DNA of 64,000 nt from a virus. This document shows, piece by piece, positions 44,261-54,099 of this stretch. The notes under the pieces are model-generated. The model searched no databases. It was not told the origin of the DNA and saw only the letters and a list, made by a program, of their open reading frames with translations. The DNA is taken from IMG/VR virus record IMGVR_UViG_3300033149_006612, positions 16,183 through 80,182 of that record, one strand, 5' to 3'. The stretch's first letter is position 1; each line of letters begins with the position of its first letter. Both the position numbers and the translations under genes were made by a program.

Positions 44261-45307
44261 CTAGGCCGTCAGGATGTATCCGGCCTCCATCGCGTTAACC
44301 CCGGCTACGGTCCACGCCGTCGCCGTGTCGGGATCGGTCTCCCAGATATGCCAGTAATGCTTATAATACGGATCCAGGTTCTCATCGTTGCCGGATGCCT
44401 CGGCAGTACCGGATCTTATCCTTAAAGCGATGGTCCTCGTGGCGTCCAACGCGTTCCTATCCCGAGCCCAGATCCAAGGTTTAACCGCGTGTACCGTCCC
44501 GGCCGTGGTAGACAGGTTCTGTTGGGCAAACGTATCCTGATCGGTAACCGTAGCTGAGTAATTGAACGTCCCATCCTGGTCTATCTGATCGGTCTCATCT
44601 ACTTCGAGGTAATTCGATCCCCCACCGATGCCGGTCCAATCGGCGTTCGTCCCGGCCCCGCTGGGTCTGATCGTCTCCACGAGCGGGTCACCCAGTTTAG
44701 TCCCTGCGCCGGTCATGATATACAGATCGTCAATGCGCCACGGGTCCCAGTTGCTCTGTAGGGTCTGGGATCCACCTATATAGACGGTATCGACCCCGTC
44801 GAGAGAGGCATGAGCGTTAAAGTCGATGCCGGTTCGGTCAATCTTCTGTACCCCGTTGATCCAAACCTGAATCTCCCCGTTCGGCGACTCCCGGCAAACC
44901 GCCCTTAACTCTACATAATTCCAAGTTCCGATCTTGAGCGCCCCGCCGGTAAACCGGTCCACCTCTCCGGCGGTCTGCCAGATCTGCAGGCCCCCTCCAC
45001 GAATTAAGCGTAGTGAGAATTGAAGGGTAGTATTCCGGTAGCATTGTGCCAGGATCTGTTCCTGGCCGGTCCCCGAACCGTCACGATCGTTCTCAAGCCA
45101 GACGGCGAACCCGAATATGACCGTTTGATCCGCCGTGAAGGTATATTTATGGTACGCCCGGGAGTTCTCATGCCGTTTGGAATATCCGCCGAATCTGCCG
45201 GTGGCCCGGCGGAATTGAGCGACCGCGATACCGTCGGTGGTTAAGTTCTGGGCCTTGTGCCACCACCAGCTCGAAAAATCGTACCCCTCCATCGCTTCGA
45301 GCGCCAT
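44261..45307 (-). CDS. Lectin-like minor tail protein, paralogue 2
   Basis: 348 residues opening MALEAMEGYDFSSWWWHKAQ. The shared pattern includes GFAVWLENDRDGS, GTWNYVELRAVCRE, IDDLYIMTGAG, DPLVETIRPSGAGTNADWTG and the C-terminal WTVAGVNAMEAGYIL. It starts at the base where the upstream paralogue ends (one-base overlap of stop and start). Function as for paralogue 1. Confidence 0.7.
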   Translation of the reverse strand: MALEAMEGYDFSSWWWHKAQNLTTDGIAVAQFRRATGRFGGYSKRHENSRAYHKYTFTADQTVIFGFAVWLENDRDGSGTGQEQILAQCYRNTTLQFSLRLIRGGGLQIWQTAGEVDRFTGGALKIGTWNYVELRAVCRESPNGEIQVWINGVQKIDRTGIDFNAHASLDGVDTVYIGGSQTLQSNWDPWRIDDLYIMTGAGTKLGDPLVETIRPSGAGTNADWTGIGGGSNYLEVDETDQIDQDGTFNYSATVTDQDTFAQQNLSTTAGTVHAVKPWIWARDRNALDATRTIALRIRSGTAEASGNDENLDPYYKHYWHIWETDPDTATAWTVAGVNAMEAGYILTA

Positions 45308-46344
45308 TATGCGTCCATCTCCATCCCGAATTCGGTATTAAGTAGATTGGCCAGCGTCCAACCTGCCCCGGTGGGGTCAAGTTCGAAGATGTGCTGTAGG
45401 TTGTTGTACTCGTCGCTGAACACCGGCAGTTGGTCGCTTAAATCGTCCGTAGCGGCCCTCCTCTGAAGTGCTTTTAGATACCTATGACCGCCGCTGTCCT
45501 TCTTCGACATCAGGTTGACAGCCGCGGCGAACACCGTACCGCCGGTCGGCGTCGGACTGTCAAAGGTGTAGGAGTCCAGCTGCCCGGCCGTGGCGCTATA
45601 TACATAGCTGGTATCGTCGTCCGGAGGATTTTCATCTACCATCTCATAGTTATTCGATCCTCCGGATCGACTCCACTGACTGTAATTCCCGGCCCCGTTC
45701 GGTAGCAGGCCCTCCACCCGGACGTCGGCCAACCGGGTAACATTCCCAACAGCGTCGTTCGGGTCCATGATGTAGACATCGTCCACCCACTGCTTATCCA
45801 AATTCGTAGTGAGCGCAGACCACCTGTCGGAGAAGGCTAAAACGCAGATATTCGAACTATCGGATCCACCCTTGGTATCCTGCCCGGTCAGGTTCAAGAC
45901 CTGTACGTCGTCCACCCAGACGATGGAGGTACCGACCGTATTATCAACCTTAATCCGCCATTCAATATAGCACCAACCACCGGCTTTACAGATCGGGGTC
46001 CCGGTTCCTCCGATCTTGGTACCGGGCGATCCACCATAAGCGTTAATGTGCATGGCCGGAGTAATTTTCAGTGAGGCGTGGAAATCAAACGACCCCCAGA
46101 CCTGACAGATGGTCTGTTCCAACATCGGTGCCTGATCAATCTTCCAGGCAAATCCGATGATCAGATCGTTACTGTCCTCGATCCTCATCTCCCAGTAGTC
46201 ACGCGGCGTGTCCCAACTGACCGCTCCTCCCCCCCATCTGCCCTCACCGTTGATCACGGGAGGACCGCTGAGACTATAATAGTCATCCAGTTTATCCAGG
46301 ATGACCGTGTAATGATCGAATCCGTCTACCCTAATCAGGCTCAC
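45307..46344 (-). CDS. Lectin-like minor tail protein, paralogue 3
   Basis: 345 residues opening MSLIRVDGFDHYTVILDKLD. Shared features: GFAWKIDQAPMLEQTICQV, WCYIEWRIKVDNTVGTSIVW, VDDVYIMDPND, VEGLLPNGAGNYSQWSRSGG and the C-terminal WTLANLLNTEFGMEMDA. It overlaps its upstream neighbour by four bases. First of the three paralogues in transcription order. Confidence 0.7.
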   Translation of the reverse strand: MSLIRVDGFDHYTVILDKLDDYYSLSGPPVINGEGRWGGGAVSWDTPRDYWEMRIEDSNDLIIGFAWKIDQAPMLEQTICQVWGSFDFHASLKITPAMHINAYGGSPGTKIGGTGTPICKAGGWCYIEWRIKVDNTVGTSIVWVDDVQVLNLTGQDTKGGSDSSNICVLAFSDRWSALTTNLDKQWVDDVYIMDPNDAVGNVTRLADVRVEGLLPNGAGNYSQWSRSGGSNNYEMVDENPPDDDTSYVYSATAGQLDSYTFDSPTPTGGTVFAAAVNLMSKKDSGGHRYLKALQRRAATDDLSDQLPVFSDEYNNLQHIFELDPTGAGWTLANLLNTEFGMEMDA

Positions 46345-47108
46345 AGCTCAATCCTTACTCCCTTGCTCTCTTCCACCATGGTGATGTCGGCGCTGAACCG
46401 ACACGGCGCTATCGATCTGACGTTCCAATCGGGATTCTTCCTACCGTAGATCAGGAAAGGTCGCGCCAGAATCGGTACGAAGAGAAACGGCCTACCGTCC
46501 CCCCTGACGGCATCATGCATGTTGAATACGTCGTCCCGCTCCGATTCGGTCAACGGTTCAAACCGATACGATCTACTCTCCAGGTTATACATGTCATAGG
46601 TGTGTCTCACCCCGCGCTGCGTCTGATGCCTGACCTTGACCTCCTCCATCGCTTCGCCATGACCGATCTCGAACATCACCGGCAATTCGACCATCAGGCC
46701 GATGATCAGTTCCCCGATCTCGGTATTTTCACTGTTCGCGTCCGTAATCTGGATGTATATGTCCCTCGATTGCTCCGGCGTGTCCAACCTCCAGTACATG
46801 TCCTTCAACCGATAAGTCGGGCTTCCACCGACCGGAACCGGAGACCCGGTTCCGGCAATGTCGGCCAGCACCACGATCGACACCGAAGGATGGAAGTTAT
46901 GACCGATGAAAGCTATGGTGTCCCACGTCTTAACCTCCCCCATATCGATGTTGATATTTCCCCCGGTGGTCACGGTAAACCTGAACGGTTTCGCCGGATT
47001 CCTGTTATAGAGGTTCTCCTTAGGATAACCGGCGTCCTCGGTGGAAACCGATACCGTGGAATCCTCCAGGTAATTCGTCACTACATAACCGGGGTATTTA
47101 CTGCCCAT
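46341..47108 (-). CDS. Minor tail protein following tape measure
   Basis: 255 residues beginning MGSKYPGYVVTNYLEDSTVS. A beta-sandwich pattern is seen (FRFTVTTGGNINIDMGEVKT, WDTIAFIGHNFHPSVSIVVL), resembling galactose-binding-like domains, and a C-terminal segment RSYRFEPLTESERDDVFNMH common in tail proteins that follow the tape measure. It overlaps the tape measure gene by 11 bases. Position suggests a distal tail role. Confidence 0.65.
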   Translation of the reverse strand: MGSKYPGYVVTNYLEDSTVSVSTEDAGYPKENLYNRNPAKPFRFTVTTGGNINIDMGEVKTWDTIAFIGHNFHPSVSIVVLADIAGTGSPVPVGGSPTYRLKDMYWRLDTPEQSRDIYIQITDANSENTEIGELIIGLMVELPVMFEIGHGEAMEEVKVRHQTQRGVRHTYDMYNLESRSYRFEPLTESERDDVFNMHDAVRGDGRPFLFVPILARPFLIYGRKNPDWNVRSIAPCRFSADITMVEESKGVRIEL

Positions 47109-50100
47109 TTAAGGTCCCCTGTATCCTTCTAATGCGTTCGGCCGTCCGTTCCGCAATCTGAGCGGCGTTCCGCTCCATTAACTCGTTAATCCTCATAGCC
47201 AACGCTTCATCATCCTGCACATCACCTTCTACCGTGATGGGAGAATTTACATTTACACTGACGTTAACCGACCGGCCCCCGGCAGGCATCCTGCTGACCG
47301 GTTCCCCGCCACGCCTGGCATTAAAGACGTCGGCGAACGACTGCTGCAGCCGGGACATGGCCGCCGATTGCCTCCTGTTTATTATCTCCTCACCGGCGTG
47401 TACAAAAGCCAGGCCGGATCTCTCAACGAATCCCCCGATTTGACCACCGGGCGGTCTTATTCCGGGTGGAGACCCGATCTGCGCATACCGTGCATCAACA
47501 TCACCGAACGGGATACCGGTTATGCTGTTTATCGCGTCCACCGCGCTACCGGTGTCATCCCTGATGTCGGCCAGATCGGAATTGATTGAGGCTGCCGTGT
47601 CCGACGACGCCGCTTTAACATTCGCCAAAGCGTCGATCAATCGTTCAATCGCCACCTCAAACCGTTTCGTCATATCCTCGATGGCCGATGCCAGGGTATC
47701 CTGCAGCCCCTCTACCTCGCCCATCACATCCTGCACGACTGCCTGTGCCTTTTCATTGTCGGCAATGAATTCGGCCAACGACAGCCCGGCCGCCTGTGCC
47801 TCCTGAACGATCCGGGTAAAGGCCTCAAACTTAGACACATCCCCGCCGAGTTCATTGATCTTCTTTCGTATCTCGTCGGTGAGCTCTCCGGTCTCCAGGA
47901 ACTGGGCAACCCAACCCTGGGTCGCCGGTAACAGTTCTTCCAACTCGTTCCTCAAGGTGCCGAACTCATTCTGCAGTTCCTTGGTGGCTCGGAGTTCTGC
48001 GTTCAGACCCTCCACGGACGCAGCCAGGACCGGATCGACGGCTTCAAACTTAGCCTTCAACTCATCGGTCAGCCGCCCGGTCTCAAGGAAATCGGTCACC
48101 AGGTCTTGAAGCTCCTCATCCAGCCTCTCAAAACTGCTGGCAGCCTGGTCAACCCCTCCGGCCATCTCGATCACCTGGTCTATCAATCCCCGGTAATCGA
48201 CCCCGATGGCCTGTTGGAATCCGGGTCCCGCACTGTCCAGCAGGATCTTCAACTGTCTCCCAAATTCCTCCATATTGCCTTCTTCAACCGCCTGTCTGGC
48301 CGCATCGCTGAGGTCGAAGAAAACCGATCCGCCCTCCCGGGTGTACTTCAATCCGGCCGCTACCGCCTTGGCCCCCGCCTCCGCACTGAAGGCAATCCGG
48401 GACATGTTCTTAATAAAGACGTCGGCCGTGGTTTTACCGGTTAAACCCTGCAGGGCTGCAAAGAGGGTGGTGGTCTCCTTCCTGTGATGCTCCAACGCCT
48501 TAGCCGTGGTCTTCAAGGTCTCGGTGATGAATTGATTCACGTTACCTAGACCGGAGAAATCCCGGACGGTTTCTTCATCGAATTTTTCCTTGGCCGTTTT
48601 CTTGAACAACCCGACGAGCGCACCGACACCCTTGGTGATGAGCCCCGGTAACATCGCCAGACCACCGCTCACCAGGCCGCTCACCAGGCCGCCCGCCAGG
48701 CCGCCGAACAACCCGCCGAGATTTAGACCGCCGAGCTTCAGACCGCCGAACAGGCCACTGATTCCGCCGCCGATTTTATCGCTCAGCTTACTGAACGCAC
48801 CCGCTAACGGCTGCATCAGACCGACGGTTGTGGTCTGGAGCAATGAAGAGCCCAACTGTTTAAACATACCCTTCATCGTCTCGCCGAAGCTCTTACCTTC
48901 GAAGATGATGTCGGACAGGCCCTGGGCGAAGTTGGATGTTATATTCCCCATGGCCGTACTCCAGACCTTCTCCCACTTTTCGGCCTCCTCCTGATTTCTC
49001 TGTAACTCCTCGGTGAACTCGATGGCCGCCCTGACCTCGTCGCTGAGTTCGATCCCGAGCTTGTCAGCCTGGTCCTTCATCTTGGCGAGTGCACCGCCGT
49101 CCCTGCCGATCATGACGAGGATGTCCTCCAGGTCGAAACCCCGCTGGGTCAATTCCTGGAAGACCGTGTTGACATCTTCGATTTCCTGAGCCAGTTCTCG
49201 CTTTCTCTTAAAGACGTCCAGCGTAACGTCGGAGAGAACGCCGAATTCGTCGGACAGCTTGACTGTCTGTGGGACCTCGGCCATAATCAACGCCGTACCC
49301 TCTCTAATACTCCTGTTTAACTTTTTCTTTTCGGCCTCGACGATCTTCAATGCGTTCTTGTGGCCCTCGGCCTTCCTGGCTGCCTCCTCAAGACCGGTGA
49401 TGAATTCCGGTAACTCCTTGTTCGATTCACCCAGGGCGGTATTCAATTCACGCTGTTTCTTAGCCGCATCGATTATCTGTTTGCCATAGGCCGCTATCAG
49501 TTCTTCCTTACTGAACCCCTCCTTGTTCAGTTTAATCAACATCTCCTCCAGGTTGGCTGCCGGGTTTAACAGGTCCCTGGTCCTGCTCTTCAGAGCCTCA
49601 AGTGCCTTGGCCTCCCTCTCGATCTCATCTGTACTCCTCCCGACGACCTTACCTAGACCGGTCTCGATCTTATCCAACTGTTCGAGAGTCCTACCGGCGT
49701 CCTCAGCCTCGTCCGAAACGGTCCCCAGCTCCTCACCCTGGTCTGCAAGCTCCTCGGTCACGGCCTTGAAACTGTCGGCCGCAGCGTCGGCGTCCTTCCC
49801 GGCCACACCGAGCCATTCGCCAAATGCCCGTATCCTGTCGGCCACCCAGCCCAGGGTATCCGCGATCTTCTGCAGCCAGAAATTGATCGCCACCTTAAGA
49901 ATATCGGCAAACCAACTGAGGATCGGACCTACTACGTCCTTAACCGCCGAAGCGAGGGTCAGGAACGCCGGACCCAACCCCTCCTTGATCCATTTCCAGA
50001 TGCCCCGGAACAGGTCCATCAGGGCAGACCCGACATCGGATAGGGCATCCCACACCGCCCCCAACGCCTCAGAGTCCGCGGCCAGGCCTACCAGCAGGCC

Positions 50101-51678
50101 CGTTAAAACCGTGATCCCCGCTATCCATCCAGCCGGACCGCTGATGACCGCCAATACCGACGACGCCGCCGTGCCCAGGGTGCCTAAAAACCCGGTAACC
50201 GAGGTCATGGTTACGCCCAGGGTGCCTAACGCACTACCGATTCCTCCAACTGCCGTAACCAGCTGGCCGACGATTACCAGGATGGGTCCTATCGCCGCCA
50301 GTAAAGCGGCAAAGGCAAGGACGGCGTTCTGCAGGGAGCCCGGCAGCTTGCTGAACCATTCGACACCGGTCTTGATCCAATCCACGAGGGTCATTAATGC
50401 CGGTATGATCTTCTCGTTAACGACCGGTAATAAGGCCTGCCCCATCTGAACGGCTGCCGCCCGCATGGAGGCCACGAATTGGTTCCACATGGCCGTGGTA
50501 GTCTTTTGAGATTCCTCAAACGTCCCATTCACATCCAGTAGGCTTTCGTTCATATCCCGGGAGATCCGGATGAACTCCTCGGCCTGTGATCCGGTAACAC
50601 CCAGGACGCCCGACAAAGCCCGGATGTTGGGAATCAACTTGGCCAACCGTTCCTCGGCCTCAGACTGGCTGGCCGACATCTCGCGCACCCTCCTGACTAT
50701 GTCAACCAAGGCCTGCGCGAATCCCCGCTCCCTGATCTGATCCTTGAATTCCTCGGCAGTGGTGCCCAGAGCAGCGAAGGTCTCCACCGTCTGATTGGCC
50801 GGTTTGATGAGAGTAGCCAGCGTCCCCCGGAGTGCCGTTACCGCTTCAGCCGAGTCCACACCCAATCGGGTAAAGGTGGCCACGAAAGAACCGACCTCCC
50901 CGAAGGATACCCCGACCTGAGAAGCCACACCCAATACCCGGCCGAGAGAACCGGCGAGGTCTGAAGCCTCTAGGTTACCCTCCCGGACGGTCTGGATGAG
51001 GACGGCCGTGGCCTTTTCGGCGTTCAGGTTCTCGGACCCGTACGCCTGCACCGCCGCCGTAACCGACCTGGCAATCTCGGCGGTCTCACCCAGTCCGATG
51101 GCCGACGCTTTAGCGGCGTTCTCAAGGATCTGCATGGCATCGGCACCGCGAGCACCGGCGGAGGTAACGACGAACAGCGCCTCCGCCAGTTCCTGCGGTC
51201 CCTTACCGACCTTAGGCCCAAGCTCAAGGATCGCGTCCCCCCATTCATCAACCTGCTCCTGGTTGATCCCGACCAGGGTATTGATGGTCTTCATCTGCTC
51301 TTCAAAATCAGCAGCGAATTTGACGGAGGCAACCCCGGCTGCGGCTAGAGGGAGGGTAAAGGCAGCGGTCATCCGACCGCCGATGGCGGTCATCTCCCCA
51401 CCTACCGTCTTAAGCTTTTCACCCGCAGATTTGAGGTCCCCGGCCGAAGTACCGAGCTTTTTACTGAACTGCTCCCAGGCAGTGGTAGTCTGCTTAACCT
51501 CTCTTTGCTGGTCGTCCAGGGATTTACTTAACTCGTCGGACGCCTTCTTGGTCTTCTTCAGGCTCCCGGCACCCTTCTCCAACTTCTTCATCTCCCTGTC
51601 GATCTCGGCAGAGAGTTTCCTAAAGAGTTTTTTGAGAGCCTTAGGATCGGCTGTTAATTGGAATCTGATCTCCGGCAA
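47098..51678 (-). CDS. Tape measure protein
   Basis: 1526 residues, the longest gene here. The N-terminus is helical (about 1-110). A TP901-type tape measure domain covers about 110-400 (FAADFEEQMKTINTLVGINQ, ALFVVTSAGARGADAMQILE). Hydrophobic segments at about 440-540 (VLAFAALLAAIGPILVIVGQ) and a glycine-rich stretch (GLKLGGLNLGGLFGGL) near 1000 follow. Long coiled coil occupies much of the rest. It sets tail length and may enter the host membrane. The chaperone genes lie directly upstream. Confidence 0.95.
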   Translation of the reverse strand: MPEIRFQLTADPKALKKLFRKLSAEIDREMKKLEKGAGSLKKTKKASDELSKSLDDQQREVKQTTTAWEQFSKKLGTSAGDLKSAGEKLKTVGGEMTAIGGRMTAAFTLPLAAAGVASVKFAADFEEQMKTINTLVGINQEQVDEWGDAILELGPKVGKGPQELAEALFVVTSAGARGADAMQILENAAKASAIGLGETAEIARSVTAAVQAYGSENLNAEKATAVLIQTVREGNLEASDLAGSLGRVLGVASQVGVSFGEVGSFVATFTRLGVDSAEAVTALRGTLATLIKPANQTVETFAALGTTAEEFKDQIRERGFAQALVDIVRRVREMSASQSEAEERLAKLIPNIRALSGVLGVTGSQAEEFIRISRDMNESLLDVNGTFEESQKTTTAMWNQFVASMRAAAVQMGQALLPVVNEKIIPALMTLVDWIKTGVEWFSKLPGSLQNAVLAFAALLAAIGPILVIVGQLVTAVGGIGSALGTLGVTMTSVTGFLGTLGTAASSVLAVISGPAGWIAGITVLTGLLVGLAADSEALGAVWDALSDVGSALMDLFRGIWKWIKEGLGPAFLTLASAVKDVVGPILSWFADILKVAINFWLQKIADTLGWVADRIRAFGEWLGVAGKDADAAADSFKAVTEELADQGEELGTVSDEAEDAGRTLEQLDKIETGLGKVVGRSTDEIEREAKALEALKSRTRDLLNPAANLEEMLIKLNKEGFSKEELIAAYGKQIIDAAKKQRELNTALGESNKELPEFITGLEEAARKAEGHKNALKIVEAEKKKLNRSIREGTALIMAEVPQTVKLSDEFGVLSDVTLDVFKRKRELAQEIEDVNTVFQELTQRGFDLEDILVMIGRDGGALAKMKDQADKLGIELSDEVRAAIEFTEELQRNQEEAEKWEKVWSTAMGNITSNFAQGLSDIIFEGKSFGETMKGMFKQLGSSLLQTTTVGLMQPLAGAFSKLSDKIGGGISGLFGGLKLGGLNLGGLFGGLAGGLVSGLVSGGLAMLPGLITKGVGALVGLFKKTAKEKFDEETVRDFSGLGNVNQFITETLKTTAKALEHHRKETTTLFAALQGLTGKTTADVFIKNMSRIAFSAEAGAKAVAAGLKYTREGGSVFFDLSDAARQAVEEGNMEEFGRQLKILLDSAGPGFQQAIGVDYRGLIDQVIEMAGGVDQAASSFERLDEELQDLVTDFLETGRLTDELKAKFEAVDPVLAASVEGLNAELRATKELQNEFGTLRNELEELLPATQGWVAQFLETGELTDEIRKKINELGGDVSKFEAFTRIVQEAQAAGLSLAEFIADNEKAQAVVQDVMGEVEGLQDTLASAIEDMTKRFEVAIERLIDALANVKAASSDTAASINSDLADIRDDTGSAVDAINSITGIPFGDVDARYAQIGSPPGIRPPGGQIGGFVERSGLAFVHAGEEIINRRQSAAMSRLQQSFADVFNARRGGEPVSRMPAGGRSVNVSVNVNSPITVEGDVQDDEALAMRINELMERNAAQIAERTAERIRRIQGTLNGQ

Positions 51679-51680
51679 AG

Positions 51681-53044
51681 CTAGTCTCCGGATGGCTTAT
51701 CCCCACCACCAAAAATCATGGCGAGCAGATCCGCGAGGTGATGCTTGAGGATTAGAGCATCACGTTCAGCGTCAAGAGCCCGCTTAAATTCGAAACCCAT
51801 CCTACAAAGGACCGCCTCTTCCGGGTACAGGTCCCTGGGTCCATAACGGACCCCCATCCGTAGGTCATCGACGATGTCGAAGATGTGGGTGGTGGCCTGC
51901 TGCCACTCTTCTATAAAATCGGGATCTAGCTCTACCCCCTCCCTCCTCAGATTCTTCCACTTCCTATATGGGTTATTCTTGCAACCGTCACATGCCATGG
52001 CGGAGGTCCGGAGCTTAAGGCAATGTACGGCATCCGGATTATCGTCCCGTATCTGCTGCTGCCGGGCTTCATCCCCGAGTGCTTCATACATCTCAAAGAA
52101 ATCGGCCTCCTCCGGGCAACCCTCTCGATAATCCTTCTCGGCGAGTCGTCGTAGATTTTGGAGGACGACTTTAAATTCGTCCTCTACTACGCGTTTTTTA
52201 TCATCACCCCCTTGAACAGCTCGGCAAGGACGAAATGTTTCCACCAGAACGGGATCGACCCCACCCACCTGTCCTTGTTGTCCAGGGTACATTCGACGCC
52301 GCCCAGGGTAACCCCGGTGACCTCCTGTATCATATCGTCATAGATATGTTCCACGACCGTGTAATCCTCGACCCTCATCCATTCGGATTTCCTGGTCTTC
52401 ATCCTGCTCTGACCGGTGGCCATGGTGTGCCTCCGGGTATCAAATTCGGTCTCCCTCCGGAACCTGTGAACGATCTCGATTGAATCAATCCTCTCCCTGT
52501 CCGGATTCCAGAGTTCAAAGGTAGTCCTGATCTTCCGATCCCTGGCCTTCCCGATGATAAACCTGGCCTGGGCCGGAGCCTCCACGGTCTGGATCGCCAC
52601 GTTACCGTACCCGTTCATGACGATCCTCTCCTCGATCTTAAGCCGAGGATTGTCTTTGATCCATTCTACCTGTTCCTCCACCGGCGGATCGTACGGTTCC
52701 CCCGACTCGTCCACCGCTTCGACTCCCGACATACGGATGAAGTACTTCCAGAAAAACTGATAGGCAGGACTGGCATCCGGTTTAAGTGTGAGCTCGTCCT
52801 TCCCCAGTTTAACCTTGGTGCTCGAGTCCTCAAGGAACTTTTTGATGTCCTTGGCCGTATACGGCCGCATATGAATGAGGATCATATACTCCGTCCCATC
52901 GTCGTCAATGGTTATCGGAAATATGAGCTCCTCGGCTTCGAGCTCGTACTTAGGGTCGTCCTCGATGACCAGCTGGCCTTCTAGGTTGAGTTCGGAAACC
53001 GTTCCGGCCGCCGATTCCTTCTCCGGGGCTTGATTCTTTACCAT
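51681..53044 (-). CDS. Tail assembly chaperone fusion (gpGT-type, -1 frameshift product)
   Basis: Predicted 454-residue product made by a -1 shift on AAAAAAC at 52199-52193: 284 residues from the upstream frame, then RVVEDEFKVVLQNLRRLAEK to the stop at 51681. The downstream frame has no good start of its own. It contains a cysteine motif SAMACDGCKNNP. In lambda-type siphoviruses such G/GT pairs, made in a fixed ratio, bind the tape measure and recruit tail tube subunits. Position directly before the tape measure gene supports this. Confidence 0.8.
52161..52199 (-). promoter_or_regulatory. -1 ribosomal frameshift signal
   Basis: Slippery heptamer A AAA AAC (minus strand, 52199-52193) lies in the zero frame ATA AAA AAC two codons before the stop TAG. 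Eight bases further a perfect 8-bp hairpin GAGGACGA/TCGTCCTC (52184-52161) with loop ATTTAAAG would stimulate slippage. Heptamer, spacing and hairpin all match known tail-chaperone frameshift sites. Confidence 0.85.
52187..53044 (-). CDS. Tail assembly chaperone (gpG-type)
   Basis: 285 residues beginning MVKNQAPEKESAAGTVSELN. A beta-rich first half (ITIDDDGTEYMILIHMRPYT) and a helical, aromatic C-terminus (FWWKHFVLAELFKGVMIKNA) are seen. It terminates just after the slippery heptamer. Longer than lambda gpG, but the gene order tail tube, glycosyltransferase-like gene, small gene, this gene, tape measure and the frameshift signal identify it. Confidence 0.75.
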   Translation of the reverse strand: MVKNQAPEKESAAGTVSELNLEGQLVIEDDPKYELEAEELIFPITIDDDGTEYMILIHMRPYTAKDIKKFLEDSSTKVKLGKDELTLKPDASPAYQFFWKYFIRMSGVEAVDESGEPYDPPVEEQVEWIKDNPRLKIEERIVMNGYGNVAIQTVEAPAQARFIIGKARDRKIRTTFELWNPDRERIDSIEIVHRFRRETEFDTRRHTMATGQSRMKTRKSEWMRVEDYTVVEHIYDDMIQEVTGVTLGGVECTLDNKDRWVGSIPFWWKHFVLAELFKGVMIKNA

Positions 53045-53126
53045 TTTACCTTACTCCTTTTTCCATCTACCTCGTGATCCAGCTTCAGGGATTAATTTTT
53101 GATCACGATAACCGCCAGGGTAAAAA

Positions 53127-53477
53127 CTAACTCGGGTTATATGGGCAACCGTCACATGCCATCGATGATGCCTGGAGCATGTTGCAGATTAAACCCAGCT
53201 CCCGTAATGCCTTCATATCTCCTATACGTTTTTGAATTTCCGGATAACGATGGGCCTCGGGGCAATGATCACCCTCAACCACCAGGTTGAAATCCAGCAC
53301 CGTAATTACCACCGCTCCACGTTTCCCCTTCCATTCCAGCCTGATGTCCTCCAGTTCCCCTCCGATCTTACCGATCAGCCGATCTTCGAAATAAAGCCGG
53401 GACTGGTACTTCTGGGTGGTGTCTATAACGACTGTAAGCTTACTGGCCTGTGCTCTGCCGGATCCTCTTTTAACCAT
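53127..53477 (-). CDS. Small protein related to chaperone T domain
   Basis: 116 residues. The N-terminal half is beta-rich (KLTVVIDTTQKYQSRLYFED). The C-terminal half (HCPEAHRYPEIQKRIGDM... ASSMACDGCPYNPS) resembles the segment GCPEEADFFEMYEALGDE...TSAMACDGCKNNP of the frameshifted T domain, suggesting duplication. It overlaps the end of the glycosyltransferase-like gene by 55 bases. Probably a tail assembly factor. Confidence 0.55.
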   Translation of the reverse strand: MVKRGSGRAQASKLTVVIDTTQKYQSRLYFEDRLIGKIGGELEDIRLEWKGKRGAVVITVLDFNLVVEGDHCPEAHRYPEIQKRIGDMKALRELGLICNMLQASSMACDGCPYNPS

Positions 53478-54022
53478 GCCATCGAAATCCCCGCTTTATA
53501 TACCTGCCAACTGAAATAGATGTCGTGCCCCCCATATGGCCTGTCCTCCTCCTGGAGTGTCACCCTCCATGCACCGGCTGAACCGCTGTGAACCAATTTA
53601 CATCTAACGTCGGTCTTGAACCACGGATCCTCGATCCGATCAAATACCCCCCGGCGTACCAACGTACAGCCGAGGCCCACCCAGGTGAAATCCAGTACCA
53701 CCCCCCCGCAGAGGGTCTTCCCGTCCTTCCGGAGCGGGTATCCGACCCCGACTACCTCGGATGGGCAGCTGAGCATCCTGGCCAGGGTCCCGGGTCGGGG
53801 TATTACGTCTTCCTCCACGAACCATAGGTGGGTGGCCCCGGAGTCTAACCCCCGCCGGGTTAACCACGTACAGCAGTCTGGAATGGGTCTGTTATGGGAA
53901 AACAATAATTCGTGGGGGTACTCCCGAACCTCCCGGTATACCGCCTCCAGCGTCCGGGATCTCAGGAGCCCACGTGTAGGGAAAAGGACCGCTACGAGCA
54001 TGTATCCCCTGTCCTTCCTCAT
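53423..54022 (-). CDS. Glycosyltransferase-like (GT-A fold) protein within tail module
   Basis: 199 residues from ATG 54022 (MRKDRGYMLVAVLFPTRG); MLVAVLFP at 54001 behind GAAGGACAGGGG is an alternative. The pattern PTRGLLRSRTLEAVYREV, FVEEDVIPRPGTL (acidic metal-binding motif) and the later GGHDIYFSWQVYKAG match GT-A glycosyltransferases of the type seen in phages. Isolated between tail tube and chaperone genes, it may glycosylate a virion protein. Confidence 0.65.
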   Translation of the reverse strand: MRKDRGYMLVAVLFPTRGLLRSRTLEAVYREVREYPHELLFSHNRPIPDCCTWLTRRGLDSGATHLWFVEEDVIPRPGTLARMLSCPSEVVGVGYPLRKDGKTLCGGVVLDFTWVGLGCTLVRRGVFDRIEDPWFKTDVRCKLVHSGSAGAWRVTLQEEDRPYGGHDIYFSWQVYKAGISMAWLKEDPAEHRPVSLQSL

Positions 54023-54099
54023 AGTACAATGACTGTATCTATACCTCCAAACTTCGCATCTGAGAGGAGGCAAAGGAAACAACCCACAGCGGTCTCAGC

